The notes beneath the pieces were generated by a model. That model was given only the letters and a program-made list of their open reading frames with translations, ran no database searches and was not told where the DNA came from. This document shows, piece by piece, positions 8,406-17,260 of a stretch of DNA of 64,000 bases; positions within the stretch are counted from its first letter, which is position 1; each line of letters opens with the position of its first letter. The stretch lies in assembly GCA_963725065.1 (NCBI GenBank), contig CAVRXD010000023.1:116525-180524 (forward strand). The letters are read 5' to 3'. Made by a program: the position numbers and the translations under genes. The stretch is from VAZQ01 sp963725065 (GTDB taxonomy: Bacteria > Pseudomonadota > Alphaproteobacteria > Rhizobiales > Xanthobacteraceae).

Positions 8406-9059
8406 TCAGGCCGCCTGCGGCGCGCCGGGCTGGCGCATGGGATGCGCGCGCGCAAAGGCGTCGTTCTGCATGCACGCGTCGACGATCCGGCGTACGGTCG
8501 GAAACGGCGTGAGATCGTATTTATAGAAGTTTGCGCCCGCGGCCTGGCTCGCCAGACAGATGTCGGCGATGGTGATGGCGTCGCCCTGGCAATAACGGCC
8601 GGTCTCCTTGGAGCCGGCGAGATTGGTTTCCAACGCCTTTACCGCCGCGCCGATCCAGTTCTGGATCCATTTCAGCCGCGCGGCCTCGTCTAGCTTGAGC
8701 TCGTGCTCGAGATATTCGCGCACGCGCGGCACCAGCAGCGGATGGGAATCGCAAGCGACGATCTGCGCCAGGCCGCGCACGCGAGCGCGCGCCCGCGGCT
8801 CCTTCGGCAGCAGCGGCGGCTGCGGATGGGTCTCGTCGAGATATTCCATGATCGCCAGCGACTGGAACAGCACCGGGCCGTCGCCGTCGACCAGCGCCGG
8901 CAGCACCATCTGCGGATTGACGTAGCGGAATGCGTCCTCGCGCTGCTTGCCTTTGATCAAGTCGATGTCGACGATCTCGTCCGGGACGATACCCTTGAGG
9001 TTGAGCGCGATGCGTACCCGATAGGTCGCGAGCGAACGCCAGAACGAAAACAGTTTCAC
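8406..9059 (-). CDS. maiA: Maleylacetoacetate/maleylpyruvate isomerase-like glutathione S-transferase
   Basis: The protein has 217 residues with a GST N-terminal domain beginning KLFSFWRSLATYRVRIALN, the Zeta-class/MAAI signature region. VNPQMVLPALVDGDG supplies the cis-proline, QSLAIMEYLDE follows, and a helical C-terminal domain contains ITIADICLASQ. Zeta GSTs use glutathione to isomerise the cis double bond of maleylacetoacetate or maleylpyruvate. With the FAH protein and the dioxygenase this completes a gentisate-type lower pathway ending in fumarate and pyruvate. The start is GTG at 9059 with GGGGGAAG upstream. Transcription probably begins in the symmetric divergent promoter region at 9090-9167. 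Confidence 0.83.
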   Translation of the reverse strand: MKLFSFWRSLATYRVRIALNLKGIVPDEIVDIDLIKGKQREDAFRYVNPQMVLPALVDGDGPVLFQSLAIMEYLDETHPQPPLLPKEPRARARVRGLAQIVACDSHPLLVPRVREYLEHELKLDEAARLKWIQNWIGAAVKALETNLAGSKETGRYCQGDAITIADICLASQAAGANFYKYDLTPFPTVRRIVDACMQNDAFARAHPMRQPGAPQAA

Positions 9060-9089
9060 GGGCTTCCCCCCTTGGTAAACTTTATGATT

Positions 9090-9167
9090 CTAGTGCGGTC
9101 GTTGGATTTGAAGCTCCTGACCGAGCCTGCGGCCACAATGATAGGAACTTCAAATCGGCCGCACTAG
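9090..9167. promoter_or_regulatory. Symmetric divergent promoter/operator region
   Basis: Two arms, 9090-9118 and 9143-9167, form an imperfect inverted repeat with a 4-base gap in one arm. Each reads outward as AGGA(A/G)CTTCAAATC, then a short spacer, then CCGCACTAG, and each faces a gene: maiA-like on the minus side and CocE on the plus side. TTCAAA with an AT-rich stretch about 17 bases downstream (near CATACTATATTG on the plus side) could be the -35/-10 pair. The motif TGATAGGAACTTCAAATCG (9139-9157) recurs with one change at 62949-62967. A shared regulator site or promoter element is inferred. Confidence 0.5.
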
Positions 9168-9208
9168 CATACTATATTGCTGCACGAAAAAACGTAACCG
9201 CGTCGTTG

Positions 9209-9224
9209 CCCCGCCCGGGCGGGG
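9209..9224. repeat. 16-bp perfect GC palindrome
   Basis: CCCCGCCCGGGCGGGG lies 39 bases upstream of the CocE start and is followed by ATGACAGC. The flanks resemble the right edge of the dispersed hairpin repeats seen at 25272 and 60569, so it may be a degenerate copy. Confidence 0.45.
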
Positions 9225-9262
9225 CATGACAGCCAAGAGACGGTTGATACGGGAGGACGGCA

Positions 9263-11059
9263 ATGACTTCGGTCGAGGATGCGCGCACCAAGGCACCGGC
9301 AGGCAAGACCCATCGGCATCGCAGCGAAGTGCGCGACGGCATGCGCATCGACTGGGACGTCCCGATCGAGATGGACGATGGCCTCGTGCTGCGTGCCGAC
9401 GTCTTTCGGCCGGTAAAGGAAGGCCGCTACCCCGTGATCCTGAGCTACGGCCCTTACGCGAAAGGCCTCGCTTTCCAGGACGGCTATCCGAGCGCGTGGC
9501 AGCGCATGGCGGAGAAACACCCCGACGTCACCGCCGGGTCCAGCAACCTCTACCAGAGCTGGGAAGTGGTCGATCCGGAGAAATGGGTGCCGCACGATTA
9601 CGCCTGCGTCCGTGTGGATTCCCGCGGCTGCGGTTGCTCGCCAGGCATCATCGATCATTTCTCGCCGCGCGAGACCAAGGACTTCCACGATTGCATCGAA
9701 TGGGCCGGCGTGCAGCCGTGGTCAAACGGCAAGGTGGGGCTCAACGGCATCTCCTATTACGGCATCAACCAGTGGCACGTGGCGACGCTGCAGCCGCCGC
9801 ACCTTGCCGCCATGTGTATCTGGGAGGGGGCCGCCGACTGGTACCGCGACATGACCCATCACGGCGGCATCGTCTGCACGTTCTGGGAAAACTGGTACGA
9901 CATGCAGGTCAAGACCGTGCAATACGGCGCGGGCGAGCGCGGCAAGCGTTCACGCGTCCATGGTGAGCTCGTCTGCGGGCCCGAAAGCCTGTCCGAGGCC
10001 GAACTCGCCAGGAATCGCAGCGCCTTCGGCGACGACATCCGCGCCCATCCGCTCGACGACGACTACCACCGGGCGCGCTCGCCGGTCTGGTCGAAGGTCA
10101 AGACGCCGTTGCTCTCGACCGCCAACTGGGGCGGCCAGCCCTTGCATCCGCGCGGCAATTTCGAAGGCTTCGTACGGGCGGCCGCCAAGGACAAGTGGCT
10201 CGAAGTACACGGCATCGAGCACTGGACGCATTTCTACACCGACTACGGGCGCGAGTTGCAGCTGCGGTTCTTCGATTATTTTCTTCACGGCAAGAAGAAC
10301 GGCTGGGACAAGCAGCCGAAAGTCCAGCTGCAGGTTCGCCATCCCGGCGAAAAATTCGTGGAGCGCGCCGAGAACGAATGGCCGCTCAAGCGCACCAAAT
10401 GGACGAAGCTCTATCTCGACCCTGCAAGCGGCGCACTCACGAGCAAACGCGCGGCGGCAAAGGCGGTGAAAACATTCGAAGCCATGGGCGACGGTGTCAC
10501 GTTCCTCACCGAGCCGCTGGAAAAGTACACCGAGATCACCGGGCCGTCGGCGCTCAAACTGTTCGTTTCGTCGTCCACGAATGATGCCGACCTGTTCGCC
10601 GTGCTGCGCGTGTTCACCGGCGACCTCAAGGAGGTGGTGTTCCAGGGCGCCATCGATCCGCACACCCCGATCGGCCAGGGTTGGCTGCGGGCGTCGCATC
10701 GCAAGCTCGACAAGAAGCTCTCCACCCCCTACCGGCCCTACCATAGCCACGACAAGGAGCAGCCGCTCCGGAAGGGCGACGTGGTCGAGCTCGATATCGA
10801 GATCTGGCCGACCTCGATCGTGGTCCCGGCGGGTTGCCGCATCGGCCTGACCATCCGCGGCAAGGATTACGTCTACGGCGGCCCGAGCGGGGGCAAGCTC
10901 TCGAACTTCAAGAACGAGCTGACGGGCTGCGGGCCGTTCCTGCACGACGATCCGCGCGACCGGCCCGCCGACGTGTTTGCCGGGACCACCAGCCTGCATT
11001 TCGGCCGCGACAAACAGCCCTACCTGCTGCTCCCAGTCATCCCTCCGAAGAAGGGGTAA
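9263..11059 (+). CDS. CocE/NonD family hydrolase (X-Pro dipeptidyl-peptidase S15-like)
   Basis: The protein has 598 residues. The alpha/beta-hydrolase part contains MDDGLVLRADVFRPV, the elbow LNGISYYGINQW (Ser164) and EHWTHFYTDYGR with the likely catalytic His. The C-terminal jelly-roll domain of S15/CocE proteins follows (TGPSALKLFVSSSTNDAD, then a ...LLPVIPP ending). Family members hydrolyse esters or amides, for example cocaine esterase, glutaryl-7-ACA acylase and X-Pro peptidases. GGGAGG lies before the ATG. A paralogue is at 52150. There is no signal peptide, so it acts in the cytoplasm. The substrate is unknown; proximity to ring-cleavage genes suggests release of an aromatic acid from an ester or amide. 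Confidence 0.86.
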   Translation: MTSVEDARTKAPAGKTHRHRSEVRDGMRIDWDVPIEMDDGLVLRADVFRPVKEGRYPVILSYGPYAKGLAFQDGYPSAWQRMAEKHPDVTAGSSNLYQSWEVVDPEKWVPHDYACVRVDSRGCGCSPGIIDHFSPRETKDFHDCIEWAGVQPWSNGKVGLNGISYYGINQWHVATLQPPHLAAMCIWEGAADWYRDMTHHGGIVCTFWENWYDMQVKTVQYGAGERGKRSRVHGELVCGPESLSEAELARNRSAFGDDIRAHPLDDDYHRARSPVWSKVKTPLLSTANWGGQPLHPRGNFEGFVRAAAKDKWLEVHGIEHWTHFYTDYGRELQLRFFDYFLHGKKNGWDKQPKVQLQVRHPGEKFVERAENEWPLKRTKWTKLYLDPASGALTSKRAAAKAVKTFEAMGDGVTFLTEPLEKYTEITGPSALKLFVSSSTNDADLFAVLRVFTGDLKEVVFQGAIDPHTPIGQGWLRASHRKLDKKLSTPYRPYHSHDKEQPLRKGDVVELDIEIWPTSIVVPAGCRIGLTIRGKDYVYGGPSGGKLSNFKNELTGCGPFLHDDPRDRPADVFAGTTSLHFGRDKQPYLLLPVIPPKKG

Positions 11060-11212
11060 TTCTTACGGTAAATTAATCACCTACGGCACGGCGGCGGCGC
11101 CGGAGTCGCGGGACAAGTTTGGCGCGATATGCAAAGATGATGCTCGGCCATGCGCAGAAGAGTGATGGGAGAAACTCATCCCACGGGCCGGACCAAGGGA
11201 GGAAGTCAACGC

Positions 11213-12457
11213 ATGAACGTCCATCGCCGAACCGTCCTGACCGGCATGCTCGGGGCCAGCGCCCTCGTTGCCGCGCCGGCGATCCTGCGCGCCCAGGGCG
11301 CACCGATGAAGATCGGTTTTCTCATCGTGAAGACCGGTCCACTCGCATCCGGCGGCATCCAGATGGAGCAGGGCCTCACGCTTTATCTCAAGGAGCGCAA
11401 CAATGTGCTGGCCGGCCGGCCGGTGCAGCTCTTTACCGGAGATTCCGGCGGCGCACCGGCGGTGGCGCGCACCAAGATGCAGGAGTTCGTCGAGAAGGAG
11501 AACATCGCCTGCCTGATCGGCCCGCTGGCGACGGCGGAAGCGCTCGCCATCGACGACTACATCCGCGACAAGCAGGTGCCCACGCTCAGCGTCGCGGCCG
11601 CCGAAGACATGACCCAGCGCAAGGCCAATCCCTGGTTCTGCCGCGCCACGTCGTCCTCGGCGCAGTGCAGCTATCCGATGGGCGACTATGCCGCGAAGGA
11701 ACTCGGCTACAAGCGCGCCGCCATGATCGCCGACGATCTTGCCTATGGCCACGAGCTCAATGCCGGCTTCCAGCGCGCCTTCGAGGACGCCGGCGGCAAG
11801 GTGGTACAGAAGCTGTGGCCGCCGCTCAACGCGCCCGACTACGGCAGCTACATTGCTCAGATCAAATCGAATATCGATTGCCTGTTCATCGGGTTCGCCG
11901 GCTCGAACGGCTTCAAGTTCTTGAAGCAATATCGGGAGTATGGCGGCAAGCTCCCGATCCTCGGGGGCATGACCGCCATCGACGAATCGCTGCTGCAGCA
12001 GATGGGTGATGACGGACTGGGCTGTTACTCGACCTGCTTCTATTCCGCGCAGATCGACACGCCGACCAACAAGAAGTTCGTTGACGGCATGCAGCGCGAT
12101 TACAAGGTCGACCCCGGCATGTACGCCTCGTCGACCTATACCAACGGCGCGGTGCTGGAGGCCGCGCTCAAGACGATCGACGCCCGGATCGAAGACAAGC
12201 ACGCGCTGATCAAGGCGCTGCGCGAAAACAAGGTCGGGGATACCGCGCGCGGCCCGGTGCGGTTCGACAAGTACGGCAACGTGATCGGCAACGTCTACAT
12301 CCGCCGGGTCGAGAAGAAAGGCGGCCGCTACGTGAATGCCGTGGCGAAGATCTATCCCGATGTCAGCCAGTTTTGGACCTACGACCCCGAGGAATTCCTC
12401 AAGCACCCCGTCTACAATCGCGAGACTTGGCCGGGCAGCAAGAATATCGAGCCGTGA
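11213..12457 (+). CDS. Branched-chain amino acid-type ABC transporter substrate-binding protein, copy 1
   Basis: The protein has 414 residues and a twin-arginine style signal peptide (HRRTVLTGMLGASALVAAP, cleavage near LRAQG), then a Peripla_BP_6 fold: MKIGFLIVKTGPLASGG at the start and DDLAYGHELNAGFQRAFEDAGG in the middle. I chose ATG 11213 because GGGAGGA lies about 9 bases upstream; the ORF could extend to 11150. It delivers substrate to the LivHMGF-type transporter encoded from 15324. The next gene is a close paralogue, alike along its whole length, so tandem duplication is likely. Liv-type clusters in this group often import aromatic acids rather than amino acids, so the ligand is open. 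Confidence 0.88.
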   Translation: MNVHRRTVLTGMLGASALVAAPAILRAQGAPMKIGFLIVKTGPLASGGIQMEQGLTLYLKERNNVLAGRPVQLFTGDSGGAPAVARTKMQEFVEKENIACLIGPLATAEALAIDDYIRDKQVPTLSVAAAEDMTQRKANPWFCRATSSSAQCSYPMGDYAAKELGYKRAAMIADDLAYGHELNAGFQRAFEDAGGKVVQKLWPPLNAPDYGSYIAQIKSNIDCLFIGFAGSNGFKFLKQYREYGGKLPILGGMTAIDESLLQQMGDDGLGCYSTCFYSAQIDTPTNKKFVDGMQRDYKVDPGMYASSTYTNGAVLEAALKTIDARIEDKHALIKALRENKVGDTARGPVRFDKYGNVIGNVYIRRVEKKGGRYVNAVAKIYPDVSQFWTYDPEEFLKHPVYNRETWPGSKNIEP

Positions 12458-12540
12458 GGCGCAAGCCGATCGGCGGCGCCTTGCCCGCGCGCCAAGCCAA
12501 GCCGTCTGATCAAGAACAATCCTTCGAGAGGGAGAATGCC

Positions 12541-13788
12541 ATGACTGTCGATCGTCGTACCGTCATCAAGGGAGCGCTCGCCGCGGGCGTCGCCTCGCAG
12601 GTGCTCAAGGTGCCCGCCGCCCCGGCGCAAGCAGCGCCGATCCGGGTCGGATTCCTGACCGTCAAGACCGGCCCGCTCGCCTCCGGCGGCCTGCAGATGG
12701 AGCAGGGCCTCACGGTGTTCTTCAAGGAACGCAACAATATGCTGGCGGGCCGGCCGGTCGAGCTGCACACCGCCGACACCGCCGGCAATCCAGCCCAGGC
12801 CCGCACCAAGACGCAGGAGCTGGTGGAACGCCTGAACGTCGCGGTCCTGATCGGGCCGCTCGCCGCCTTCGAGGCCCTGGCGATCGATGACTACGTCCGC
12901 TCATCGCGCACGCCGATTCTGTCGGTTGCCGGCGCGGAGGACATGACCCAGCGCAAGCCCAATCCGTGGTTCGTGCGCGCGAGCTGCACCTCGGCGCAAC
13001 CGAGCCATCCGCTCGGCGAATACGCGGCGAAAGACCTCGGCTACAAGCGCGCCGCGGTGATCGCCGACGACTTCGCGTTCGGCCACGAGAACGTGGCCGG
13101 GTTCCAGCGCGTGTTCGAGGATAACGGCGGCAAGGTGGTGCAGAAGCTGTTTACCCCGCTCAATGCGCCGGATTACGGCAGCTACATCTCACAGCTCAAG
13201 CCCAATCTCGATGCGGTGTATACAGGACATGCCGGCTCGAACGGCTTCAAGTTCATCCGTCAGCTCAGGGAATACGGCAACAAGGTGCAAATCCTTGGCG
13301 GCTTCACGCCAGTCGATGAGTCGCTGCTGCAACAGATGGGCGACGATGCGCTCGGCGCTATGACCGGCAACTGGTATTCGGCCGAGCTCGATTTCCCCAT
13401 CAACAAGAAGTTCGTCGAGGCCATCAGGCGGGACTACAAGACCGACCCCGGTGTGTACGCGGCCGAGACCTATGTCTCCGCCGAGGTGCTCGAGCACGCC
13501 CTCAAGACGATCAACGGCAAGGTCGAGGACAAGGACGCCTTCATGAAGGCGCTGCGGGAGGCGAAAGTGCCCAATACCTTGCGCGGGCCGGTGCGCTTCG
13601 ACGAGCTCGGGAACGTGGTCGGCAACATCTATATCCGCAAGGTCGAGAAGAAGGACGGCAAGTACGTCAACGCCGTGATCAAGACCTATCCGGATGTCAG
13701 CCAGTTCTGGACTTACAAGCAAGACGAATTCCTCAAGAACCCGGTCTATTCACGCGACTACCCGCCGGCACGAAATCTCGAGCCATAG
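12541..13788 (+). CDS. Branched-chain amino acid-type ABC transporter substrate-binding protein, copy 2
   Basis: The protein has 415 residues with an RR-containing signal peptide (VDRRTVIKGALAAGVASQ, cleavage near AQAAP) and the same Peripla_BP_6 order as copy 1. Examples are VGFLTVKTGPLASGGLQMEQG and the shared end PDVSQFWTY. Differences cluster around the middle of the protein (for example SAELDFPINKKF against SAQIDTPTNKKF), as expected if the two copies bind different ligands. AGAGGGAGA lies shortly before the ATG. The stop codon is directly followed by a palindromic repeat. It should feed the same LivHMGF transporter. Confidence 0.88.
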   Translation: MTVDRRTVIKGALAAGVASQVLKVPAAPAQAAPIRVGFLTVKTGPLASGGLQMEQGLTVFFKERNNMLAGRPVELHTADTAGNPAQARTKTQELVERLNVAVLIGPLAAFEALAIDDYVRSSRTPILSVAGAEDMTQRKPNPWFVRASCTSAQPSHPLGEYAAKDLGYKRAAVIADDFAFGHENVAGFQRVFEDNGGKVVQKLFTPLNAPDYGSYISQLKPNLDAVYTGHAGSNGFKFIRQLREYGNKVQILGGFTPVDESLLQQMGDDALGAMTGNWYSAELDFPINKKFVEAIRRDYKTDPGVYAAETYVSAEVLEHALKTINGKVEDKDAFMKALREAKVPNTLRGPVRFDELGNVVGNIYIRKVEKKDGKYVNAVIKTYPDVSQFWTYKQDEFLKNPVYSRDYPPARNLEP

Positions 13789-13833
13789 AGCATGATCCCG
13801 AAACGTGGATACCGTTTCTGAAAGGATCATGCT
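13789..13833. repeat. Dispersed 'agcatgatcc' palindromic repeat, copy 1
   Basis: AGCATGATCC at the left and GGATCATGCT at the right enclose an imperfect palindrome of 45 bp beginning at the base after the stop codon. A second copy is at 18714. I recall this kind of element as common in intergenic DNA of Bradyrhizobium and relatives. It can form a strong RNA hairpin but has no T-tail. The following 264 bases up to the next gene show no other clear feature. Confidence 0.75.
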
Positions 13834-14097
13834 TCGGCCATAAGGGACACCGATCGCCCGCGCCGGGAGGCGCAAGCGGCGCGGGGCGACGGCGGCGCAG
13901 TCCGGCGCGTGACCGGGCGAGACGGTCACACCGCGTGGGCGGATCCGACATTCCTGCGAGCAGGTACAAATCCAACCACACGCGAACGAGAATCAGAGAG
14001 TCGCTAGTCCCTGTGGTTCCGACCTTTTGTACGCGGGCGTGCAGCAAGGGGTACGAACGTCGAAACCGGGACACCAACTGGGGACGGTGGAACGAGA

Positions 14098-15288
14098 ATG
14101 CTTCGCGCGACTGCCGACATCAAACTGCCGACCGCGATCGTCGGTTCGCTGCCGCGGCCGAGCTGGTATACCGAAAACCTCGGCTCGCGGAGCTTCCTCG
14201 CGGCCATGGTCAATGCCAGATACCGCGAGCAGTACGTCGACGCGCTCGGCGTCTACCTGCTCGAACAGCAGCTTGCCGGTCTCGATATCCTGACCGACGG
14301 CGACTGTCGCTTCGACACCGACGTTGGCGGCCAGAGCTGGACGACCTATCCGCCGTCCCACATGCAGGGATTCGACCGCCACAATCCCCGTCCGGTTCCG
14401 TCGAGTCCGGGCAAAAGCCTGGTCTGGTTTCCGGCGGGACACATTCTTCATGACTATCTCGAATCACGCCTGCTGCCCCCGATCATCGGCCCGGTCGAGC
14501 GCGGCGACCTGCAGTACGCCGCATTGTGGCGCACCGCGCAGCGGCTGACCGCGAAGCCGGTCAAGTTCGGCACGATCACCGCGGAGATCATCGGCTTGCT
14601 GTGCGCGGATCATTACTACAAGGACGTCCGCAGCCGCATTCTCGCCATCAGCGACGCGCTGCGTGCGGAATTGCACGAGCTCGCGGATGCTGGTTGCCCC
14701 GTGATCCAGATCGAGGAGCCGCAAATCCACTTGCTGGCGGCACGCGGCTTCGTCAACGAGGTGATCAACCCAGACTTCATGGTGGAAGTCTACAACAACA
14801 CCGTGAAAGGCTTGCGCGACAAGACCGAGGTCTGGTGCCACAGCTGCTGGGGCAATCCTTCGCAGCAGCGCATGTTCGCCGATATTCAGAGCTACAAGCC
14901 GGCGATCGAATATTTCAACCGATGCGAAGCCGACGTGATTACCTTCGAATCCTGCAGCTCCGGCGGCATCGATCTCGAAGTCATCGGCAAAGGCATCGTT
15001 GACAAGAAGATCGCGATCGGCGTCATCGACCATCATACCCTGCAGGTCGAACGGCCCGAAGAGGTGGCCGACCACATCCGCCGCGCCTTGAAGTTCATCC
15101 CCCCCGAGCGTCTCGTCATCTGCACCGACTGCGGAATGGGTCGCGAAGGCATGAGCCGACGCCACGCGTTCTACAAGATGGTTGCGCTCGTGCTTGGAAC
15201 CAACATCGTCCGCCGCGAACTCGGCCTGCCGGAAGCCGCGTGTCCGGCGGCCGATGGTCGCTATTCGCTGGTCGTCCCGGTACAATGA
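14098..15288 (+). CDS. MetE-like (cobalamin-independent methionine synthase C-terminal family) zinc methyltransferase
   Basis: The protein has 396 residues, about half of MetE: only the catalytic (beta/alpha)8 barrel. It opens with TAIVGSLPRPSWY. Predicted zinc ligands are His248 and Cys250 in CHSCWGN, Glu284 in TFESCSSGG and Cys345 in TDCGMGREGM. The 61-residue distance from Glu to the last Cys equals that in E. coli MetE (Glu665 to Cys726). Such proteins activate a thiol for methyl transfer. Without the N-terminal half it is unlikely to be a normal methionine synthase. Its place between two binding proteins and livHMGF suggests it demethylates, or forms a thiol adduct with, the imported compound; this is inference. 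Confidence 0.8.
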   Translation: MLRATADIKLPTAIVGSLPRPSWYTENLGSRSFLAAMVNARYREQYVDALGVYLLEQQLAGLDILTDGDCRFDTDVGGQSWTTYPPSHMQGFDRHNPRPVPSSPGKSLVWFPAGHILHDYLESRLLPPIIGPVERGDLQYAALWRTAQRLTAKPVKFGTITAEIIGLLCADHYYKDVRSRILAISDALRAELHELADAGCPVIQIEEPQIHLLAARGFVNEVINPDFMVEVYNNTVKGLRDKTEVWCHSCWGNPSQQRMFADIQSYKPAIEYFNRCEADVITFESCSSGGIDLEVIGKGIVDKKIAIGVIDHHTLQVERPEEVADHIRRALKFIPPERLVICTDCGMGREGMSRRHAFYKMVALVLGTNIVRRELGLPEAACPAADGRYSLVVPVQ

Positions 15289-15323
15289 CCGTCCTTGAGA
15301 CCCCTCCCGAGAGCGATTGACCG

Positions 15324-16190
15324 ATGCAGTGGCAGTTCTGGATCATCCAGACGCTGAACAGCGTGGCCTTCGGCGGCCTGCTGTTCCTGTTGTCGTCGGG
15401 CTTCTCGCTGATCTTCGGCCTGATGCGGATACCGAACCTGGCGCACGGCGCGTTCTTCATGCTCGGGGCGTATTTCGGCTACACCCTGCTGCGGCTCAAC
15501 CTGCACTTCTGGCTGGCAGCGATCGCCGGCGGGCTTGGGGTCGGGCTGCTCGGCATCCTGATGGAGCGGTTCATCCTTCGCCGGCTCGCCGGCAACGAGC
15601 AGGGCCAGGTGTTGGTCACGCTCGGCGTCTCCTTCATCATCGCCGACATCTGCCTGCTGGTCTGGACCGGCGATCCGATGCCGCTGGCTGCGCCGCAGGC
15701 GCTGCGCCCACCGCTACGCGTCTGGGGCTTCGCCTTTCCGACCTACCGGCTGGTCGTGCTGGCGATCGCGCTCGTCGCCGCGCTGGCGCTCTACCTCTTG
15801 ATGGAGCGCACCCGGCTGGGGGCGATGATCCGCGCAGGAGTCGACGACATGGAGATGGCGCGCGGCGTCGGCATCCCGGTGTCGCGGCTGTTCACCACCG
15901 TCTTCCTGCTCGGGGCCACGCTCGCGGGGATCGGCGGCGTCCTGGGCGGGCCGATCCTCAACGCCTATCCCGGCCTCGACAACGACATGCTTCCGCTGGC
16001 GCTGATCGTCGTGATCCTGGGGGGCGCGGGAAGCCTGCTCGGCGCCTTCGTCGGCAGCTTCATCGTCGGCTTCATCTATAATTTCGGCATCGCGCTGGTG
16101 CCCGATCTCGCCTATTTCGTGCTCTTCCTGCCGATGGTGCTGGTGCTCGTGTTCCTGCCGCAGGGATTGTTCGGGCGGATGCAGATATGA
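15324..16190 (+). CDS. livH: Branched-chain amino acid-type ABC transporter permease LivH
   Basis: The protein has 288 residues and about eight hydrophobic segments. The LivH signature MRIPNLAHGAFFMLGAYFGY is near the N-terminus and LALIVVILGGAGSLLGAFVG near the C-terminus, the cytoplasmic coupling region. It forms the inner-membrane channel with LivM. The ATG lies 35 bases after the MetE-like gene, and the 3' end overlaps livM by 4 bases (ATGA), indicating translational coupling. The substrate is set by the two upstream binding proteins. Confidence 0.92.
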   Translation: MQWQFWIIQTLNSVAFGGLLFLLSSGFSLIFGLMRIPNLAHGAFFMLGAYFGYTLLRLNLHFWLAAIAGGLGVGLLGILMERFILRRLAGNEQGQVLVTLGVSFIIADICLLVWTGDPMPLAAPQALRPPLRVWGFAFPTYRLVVLAIALVAALALYLLMERTRLGAMIRAGVDDMEMARGVGIPVSRLFTTVFLLGATLAGIGGVLGGPILNAYPGLDNDMLPLALIVVILGGAGSLLGAFVGSFIVGFIYNFGIALVPDLAYFVLFLPMVLVLVFLPQGLFGRMQI

Positions 16191-17194
16191 CGCTGCGCAC
16201 CGTCGCCGCGCTTGTCGTCTGCGCGCTGGCGCTCTTGGTCCTGCCGTGGATCATCGGCAACGAATTCTATGTCAACATGGCGACCCAGGTGCTGATCTAT
16301 GCGCTGTTTGCGCTGTCGATCAACATGATGCTCGGCTATGGCGGCATGGTCTCGCTCGGTCACGCCGGCTACCTCGGCATCGCCGGCTACGCCTGCATCC
16401 TCGCCGTCACCGCGGGTTACGACCACCTAACGTCGGCGATCTTCGCGATCGCGGTGTCGACCGCGGCGGCGGCGTTCTTCGGGCTGCTGTCGCTGCGCGC
16501 GCCGGGTCTCGGCTTCATCATGATCACGCTCGCGCTCGGCCAGATCGTCTGGGGCATCGCCTATCGGGCCAACGACCTCACCGGCGGCGACAACGGCATC
16601 CGCTACCCTGCACGGCCGATGCCGTTCGGTTTCGACCTCCGCGACGCACCTAGTTTCTATTATTTCACGCTCGCCGTCTTTGTCGTCGCCCTGTTCTGCA
16701 TCTGGCGGTTCTCGCGCTCCCCGTTCGGCGCGAGCCTGATGGGGGCGCGCGACCAGCCACGGCGCATGCGCATGCTCGGTTACAATGTCTGGCTGATCCA
16801 ATGGCTCACGTTCGTCATGGCCGGGTTCTGGGCGTCGATCGCGGGCGTCCTCTACGTCTATTACAATCTGTTCCTCAGCCCGCATGCGATCTCGCTGCAA
16901 CAGTCAGCCGAGATCCTGCTGATGGCGATCCTCGGCGGCGCCAGCACGCTCACCGGCCCGATCGTCGGCGCCGCCATCATCACGCTGGTGAAGAACGTGA
17001 TCTCGACCTATGTCGAGCGTTGGAACACGCTGCTCGGCCTGATCTTCGTGGTCGTGATCATGTTCATGCCCTACGGGTTGGTCCCCGGCTGCGCGCAGCT
17101 GTGGCGGCGATTGCGAAATCCGGGGCAAGACGCCAAAGGCGGCGAGCAGCCCGGCTGCGATGCGCGCGCATGGCGCGTCGGAAGACGCGCGTGA
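16187..17194 (+). CDS. livM: Branched-chain amino acid-type ABC transporter permease LivM
   Basis: The protein has 335 residues with multiple membrane segments. The family motif MLGYGGMVSLGHAGYLGIAG is in the first third, TGGDNGIRYP in the middle, and LLMAILGGASTLTGPIVGA near the C-terminus. The start overlaps the livH stop by 4 bases. It pairs with LivH to make the permease core. The last 35 residues are polar and Arg-rich (WRRLRNPGQDAKGGEQPG), longer than usual. A 66-base gap separates it from livG. Confidence 0.91.
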   Translation: MTLRTVAALVVCALALLVLPWIIGNEFYVNMATQVLIYALFALSINMMLGYGGMVSLGHAGYLGIAGYACILAVTAGYDHLTSAIFAIAVSTAAAAFFGLLSLRAPGLGFIMITLALGQIVWGIAYRANDLTGGDNGIRYPARPMPFGFDLRDAPSFYYFTLAVFVVALFCIWRFSRSPFGASLMGARDQPRRMRMLGYNVWLIQWLTFVMAGFWASIAGVLYVYYNLFLSPHAISLQQSAEILLMAILGGASTLTGPIVGAAIITLVKNVISTYVERWNTLLGLIFVVVIMFMPYGLVPGCAQLWRRLRNPGQDAKGGEQPGCDARAWRVGRRA

Positions 17195-17260
17195 CCGCGC
17201 TGGTGACACTCGCCCTGAAGCGGGCTCGTTGGCGCGCGACACCGCCTCGGAGCCCGCGCC

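Noticed and set aside
13789..13833. Palindrome considered as a rho-independent terminator
   Set aside because: No T-rich tail on either strand, and operon genes continue after the second copy at 18714.
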